DNA of 21,196 nt, from positions 88,757,486-88,778,681 of the forward strand of contig CM044505.1 in NCBI GenBank assembly GCA_024364805.1, in the 5' to 3' direction. Numbering within the stretch: position 1 is the first letter of the stretch; the number at the start of each line of letters is the position of its first letter. This document shows, piece after piece, positions 18,102 to 21,196 of this stretch. Under the pieces are notes generated by a model. That model ran no database searches. It was not told where the DNA came from and saw only the letters and a list, made by a program, of their open reading frames with translations. This DNA is from Euprymna scolopes. Lineage: Eukaryota > Mollusca > Cephalopoda > Sepiida > Sepiolidae. The position numbers and the translations under genes were made by a program.

Positions 18102-18710
18102 CTTACCGATGAATCCTGATGGTATTACCTGGTGATACAACCTGCTACGCTATGCGTTGTTGGTAATTATAGAAGACCAATAAAGTGTTATTATAAAATG
18201 AAAGTAGAGTCATTTTTAAAATAAAAGTTACCAGAGCCATAACGTTGAAAATTTCCTATTTTATTTGAGCCCAACCAGACTCAATTTTTAAAGAACATTA
18301 ATTCTTTCTCTTTTTTTCTTCTTTCTTTTTTTTTTTTTTTTTTTCGCTCACAAAATCGTTTTTCGTCTGTTAAACCTTAAAGACTCGAATCTCCAATTAA
18401 TTCAATGATCTTTGCCTTCATAAATTAGAAAACACAATATTATATGTTCTAATCCATGAATTTCATTCCAAAGCTAAAATGGTAGATTTATATGTAATTC
18501 ATTGTAAAAGTTGGTGATGAAATTGTTATTCTGGCGCTGAAGAAAATTTCTGACTTTTGATGCTTCTACCTGATGCTGTATACTCGTCCTATGGAATCAT
18601 TTTCACTCGTTTTCATCAAAATTAAAATCTAAGGAACTTCAAAATGTTGTTAGTTTCTTCTTCAATCTTTTGGAAACAGTTCATATGCTACCTCCATATA
18701 CGAGAACAGA

Positions 18711-18718
18711 TGACGTCA
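18711..18718. promoter_or_regulatory. Perfect CRE palindrome TGACGTCA
   Basis: Full cAMP-response-element/CREB consensus, with a TGACG half site ten bases further on. No transcription start is identified nearby, so function is unproven. Confidence 0.3.
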
Positions 18719-19454
18719 AAGTAGTGACGTTTCATAGTGTTAGGAAGATTTTATTTCAGGTTGCTTTCACCATGCACAGTCCAGGCTTTGCTGAATCGCA
18801 CATCAATGTCATATTTTGTGCAATTCGTCTTTGCAACTATAACAGCCAGTATACACCAGTTTATTAGCGTTGATCTCTTAATTGAGACACTATAATATAA
18901 TGGAATTATTTTTACACGCAACAGTTTATTTATTACCACGACAAAAATTCTGTAAGTTTTGCATGCATTATTGTAAAATTCATACGTGTTTTTTTTTTAT
19001 TCAAATGAATTGTTTAATAAAGACAACATTATGAGAATATTATTTGCCATTCAATAAAAAATAAAACATCATTGAATTTTAAAACCGTGTTCACTATTTA
19101 TTCAAACATTTTCTTTAAGTTGTTTTTAAACTATGTTCGACCTAACTATGCCAGGTTTGGATTAGCCAGCTACGTTTCCACAGAAGTCCTCTGAAACAAA
19201 GTGAAATTTTGTATTTTTCTTATTTTATATTGTCGAATTAATCACCTGCAACTGCCTAACAATGAAAAGAACTGCCTGCTTGGTAAACAATCTTCAACCG
19301 ATTTCCCGTCCGACAGAAAACAGCTAGTTTCTGGTTGACACGTGGTAAGTATTTGGCCAATCGCGATTTGTAAAAGTTGCAGTAGAAGTGTTGTCCTCTT
19401 TTTCTTTATTACTATAATAATGTAACAAATTTGTATAAACACCATATTTTTCAA

Positions 19455-19462
19455 TGACGTCA
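19455..19462. promoter_or_regulatory. Perfect CRE palindrome TGACGTCA
   Basis: Second full CRE within 750 bases of the first, about 100 bases from a CCAAT box at 19353. There is no supported gene next to it. Confidence 0.3.
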
Positions 19463-19556
19463 TGCTATTTGAATTATAGAAATCAGAAAGCCAAATAACG
19501 TTGTGTGTTTATGAGTTTCTCCCAAATAAATTATTTATTTAAAAGATTAAACAAGC

Positions 19557-19584
19557 TTTCGATTTATAAATAAGTCTTCATCAG
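19557..19584 (-). other. Hammerhead-like core motif
   Basis: On the minus strand, CTGATGA is followed by a 17-base segment whose ends can pair (GACTT with AAATC, one mismatch), then GAAA. This is the order of the hammerhead ribozyme core (CUGAUGA, stem II, GAAA). The stem I and stem III partners and the UH cleavage site are not convincing, so this is only a resemblance. Confidence 0.25.
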
Positions 19585-19681
19585 GTTCTGATTTGTTTTA
19601 ATCATCTTTCCCATCGGAGATATAAAATCCCACGTGGATAGCAGTCTATGAAGGCGTTAGTTACGGTTGGTTTAAATGTCA

Positions 19682-19706
19682 TACTATTTATTTATTTATT
19701 TATTCT
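19682..19706. repeat. (TTTA)n microsatellite
   Basis: About six TTTA units. Confidence 0.9.
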
Positions 19707-19781
19707 GCACACATTACTTGAGATTTCCCTCGCATTTTTCATTGATGTAAGCAGTAGATCAAATGATAGAGCAAATATTGA

Positions 19782-19901
19782 ATGGACAAACAGCAATTTC
19801 GGGCGATGAAGAAAGCGACGCAGAAGGCAACTAAAAAAGCGACGCAGGCAAAATGTGAAAGTCGAAAGATTCCTCACGCAATGTTACAAGTCGCATATTA
19901 G
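19782..19901 (+). CDS. Small basic open frame with Lys-Ala-Thr repeats
   Basis: An ATG at 19782 opens 39 codons (MDKQQFRAMKKATQKATKKA, then TQAKCESRKIPHAMLQVAY), ending in TAG. The coding DNA contains a short repeat, AAAGCGACGCAG, twice, that is more GC-rich than its surroundings. The KKAT repeats resemble basic linker-histone-like tails, but a 39-residue frame is easily chance. A stop codon lies immediately before the ATG. Confidence 0.12.
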   Translation: MDKQQFRAMKKATQKATKKATQAKCESRKIPHAMLQVAY

Positions 19902-20146
19902 CATAGTAATGTTACAGTTAACTTTCTAACTAATACTCTTACGAAATATATAACCTGCCATAATAAGACCTTATTTGTAATTGTAATCTACTAACATCAC
20001 CGAAGAGGGACGAGCGCTATCTATTGGTATCAAATGTCGATGTGTAAAACTTTTACTGCTTTGTATAGTCTCGACTTCTGGTCGACAAAGAAAGACGCAG
20101 ATTTTCAGACGGCCAAACTTCACCCATTCTAACACAGCTTTTGACA

Positions 20147-21196
20147 ATGTATGATAGAAAAAATGTATGATAGAGAAAAAATATATTATGGGGAAAATGT
20201 ATAATAGACAAAAATGTATGATAAAGAAAAAATGTATGATATAGGAAAAATGTATGATATAGGAAAAATGTATGATATAGAAAAAATGTATGATGAAGAA
20301 AAAATGCATGATGGAGAAAAAATATATGATAGAGAAAACAATGCATGATGGAGAAAAATCGATGAGGTTCAAGAGAAAAATGCATGATAGAGATGATATA
20401 TATGATAGACAAAAAATGTGTGATGGAGAAAAAAATCTATGATGGAGAAAAAATCTATGATAGACAAAAAATCTATGATAGACAAAAAATCTATGATAGA
20501 CAAAAATGTATGATAGACAAAAATGTATGATAGACAAAAAATGTATGATGGAGAAAAAATGTACGATGGAGAAATAAATGTATGATGGAGAAGATAATCT
20601 ATGATAGTCAAAAATGTATGATAGATTTTTTGACTGTGATACATTTTTTGACTATCATAGATTTTTTGACTATGATAGTCAAAAAATCTATGATAGACAA
20701 AAAAATCTATGATAGACAAAAAATGTATGATAAACAAAAAATGTATGATATTCAAAAAATGTATGATAGTCAAAAAATCTATGATAGTCAAAAAATCTAT
20801 GATAGTCAAAAAATCTATGATAGTCAAAAAATCTATGATAGACAAAAAATCTATGATGGAGAAAAATGTATGATGGAGAAAAAAATGTACGATGGAGAAA
20901 AAAAATCTATGATAGTCAAAACATCTATGATAGTCAAAAAATCTATGATAGACAAAAAATCTATGATAGACAAAAAATCTATGAAAGAAAAAACTCTATG
21001 AAAATGTATGATAGTCAACAAATGTATGATATTCAAAAAATGTATGATAAAAAAAATGTATGATAAAAAAATGTATGATAAAAAAATGTATGATAAAAAA
21101 TGTATGGGACAAAAAAATGTATGATAGTCAAAAATGTATGATAGTCAAAAAATGTATGATGGAGAAAAATGTATGATTGAGAAAAAATGTGTGATG
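20147..21196. repeat. ~18-bp minisatellite array, >1.05 kb, running off the window
   Basis: The unit is ATSTATGATAGWCAAAAA, 16-19 bases long. Subfamilies cluster along the array: GATATAGGAAAA near 20235-20285; GATAGACAAAAA at about 20460-20540; GATAGTCAAAAA at about 20763-20836; GATGGAGAAAAA scattered; and GATAAAAAAA near 21045-21095. Long frames on both strands (hexapeptides such as YDSQKI on plus and IIDFLS on minus) are repeat by-products that survive because many units are 18 bases. The array reaches the last base of the window, so its full size is unknown. Confidence 0.97.
20625..20672. repeat. Inverted block inside the 18-bp array
   Basis: For about 48 bases the units read in reverse orientation (ATTTTTTGACTRTSATA). 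At the right border, CTATCATAGATTTTTTGACT meets its own reverse complement with a one-base centre, making a perfect palindrome of 22-base arms that continues imperfectly to about 40 bases. Confidence 0.9.

Larger units (their letters stand above)
18185..19556. other. Unassigned sequence with two CRE palindromes
   Basis: A T/C-rich run lies at about 18302-18344. TGACGTCA occurs at 18711 and 19455 (separate entries). An inverted CCAAT box context (TTGGCCAATCGCG) is at about 19353. No gene is recognised; a 65-codon open frame at 18670-18867 lacks an ATG start. Confidence 0.4.

Noticed and set aside
19971-21063. 188-, 158- and 139-codon frames with hexapeptide repeats
   Set aside because: They follow the 18-bp tandem unit. 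Both strands are open together and unit-length changes shift the frame, so a real repeat protein is unlikely.

Overview
This is an AT-rich, gene-poor eukaryotic window. No complete protein-coding gene can be supported. It is built from microsatellites, minisatellites, short terminal-inverted-repeat transposons, SINE-like fragments and decayed transposon coding sequence. The most likely source is a mollusc, probably a coleoid cephalopod (octopus or squid). That rests on the very long (TA)n and (TATATG)n arrays, on a tRNA-SINE remnant near 5344 resembling the cephalopod 'GAGTTCAAATTC...AGGTCGAC' SINE as I remember it, and on the style of the MITEs. The assignment is an inference, not a proof.

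Layout, 1-4.6 kb: a (TC)n edge; a MITE with about 50-bp terminal inverted repeats (897-1186); a long (TA)n tract; a near-perfect 0.5-kb palindromic element (3061-3569); an 80-bp minisatellite; a pogo/Tigger-like MITE beside another (TA)n tract; and a minus-strand 5S-rRNA-derived sequence (4490-4595). Layout, 4.6-8.4 kb: two old repeat fragments; the only credible trace of a host gene (a 45-bp exon-like segment with consensus splice borders at 6530-6574, followed by a possible terminal exon at 6765-6926); an exact 59-bp tandem duplication; and two unrelated minisatellites (about 32 bp x 10 and 26 bp x 12).

Layout, 9-13.1 kb: a roughly 490-bp (TATG/TATATG)n field, the second copy of the first MITE (10460-10811), a second copy of the 5.1-kb dispersed repeat, about 100 bp of (TA)n, an isolated CpG-rich patch, a (TATG)n-(TG)n array and a 61-bp tandem duplication. 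Layout, 13.8-17 kb: a 52-nt near-perfect hairpin, a 19-bp repeat cluster, a decayed mariner/IS630-like transposase fragment and a tRNA-headed SINE with a conserved 3' tail also seen at 1.5 and 14.05 kb. Layout, 17-21.2 kb: mostly unassigned sequence with two perfect CRE palindromes, then a 1.05-kb array of a roughly 18-bp unit that runs off the window end and contains a block of inverted orientation.

No operon-like or pathway relation exists among these features. The window reads as intergenic or deep intronic DNA. The observations most worth a second look are the long palindrome, the hammerhead-ribozyme-like core in the MITE arms with one compensatory change between copies, the 5S-derived element, the exon pair near 6.5-6.9 kb, and the orientation flip in the terminal array.
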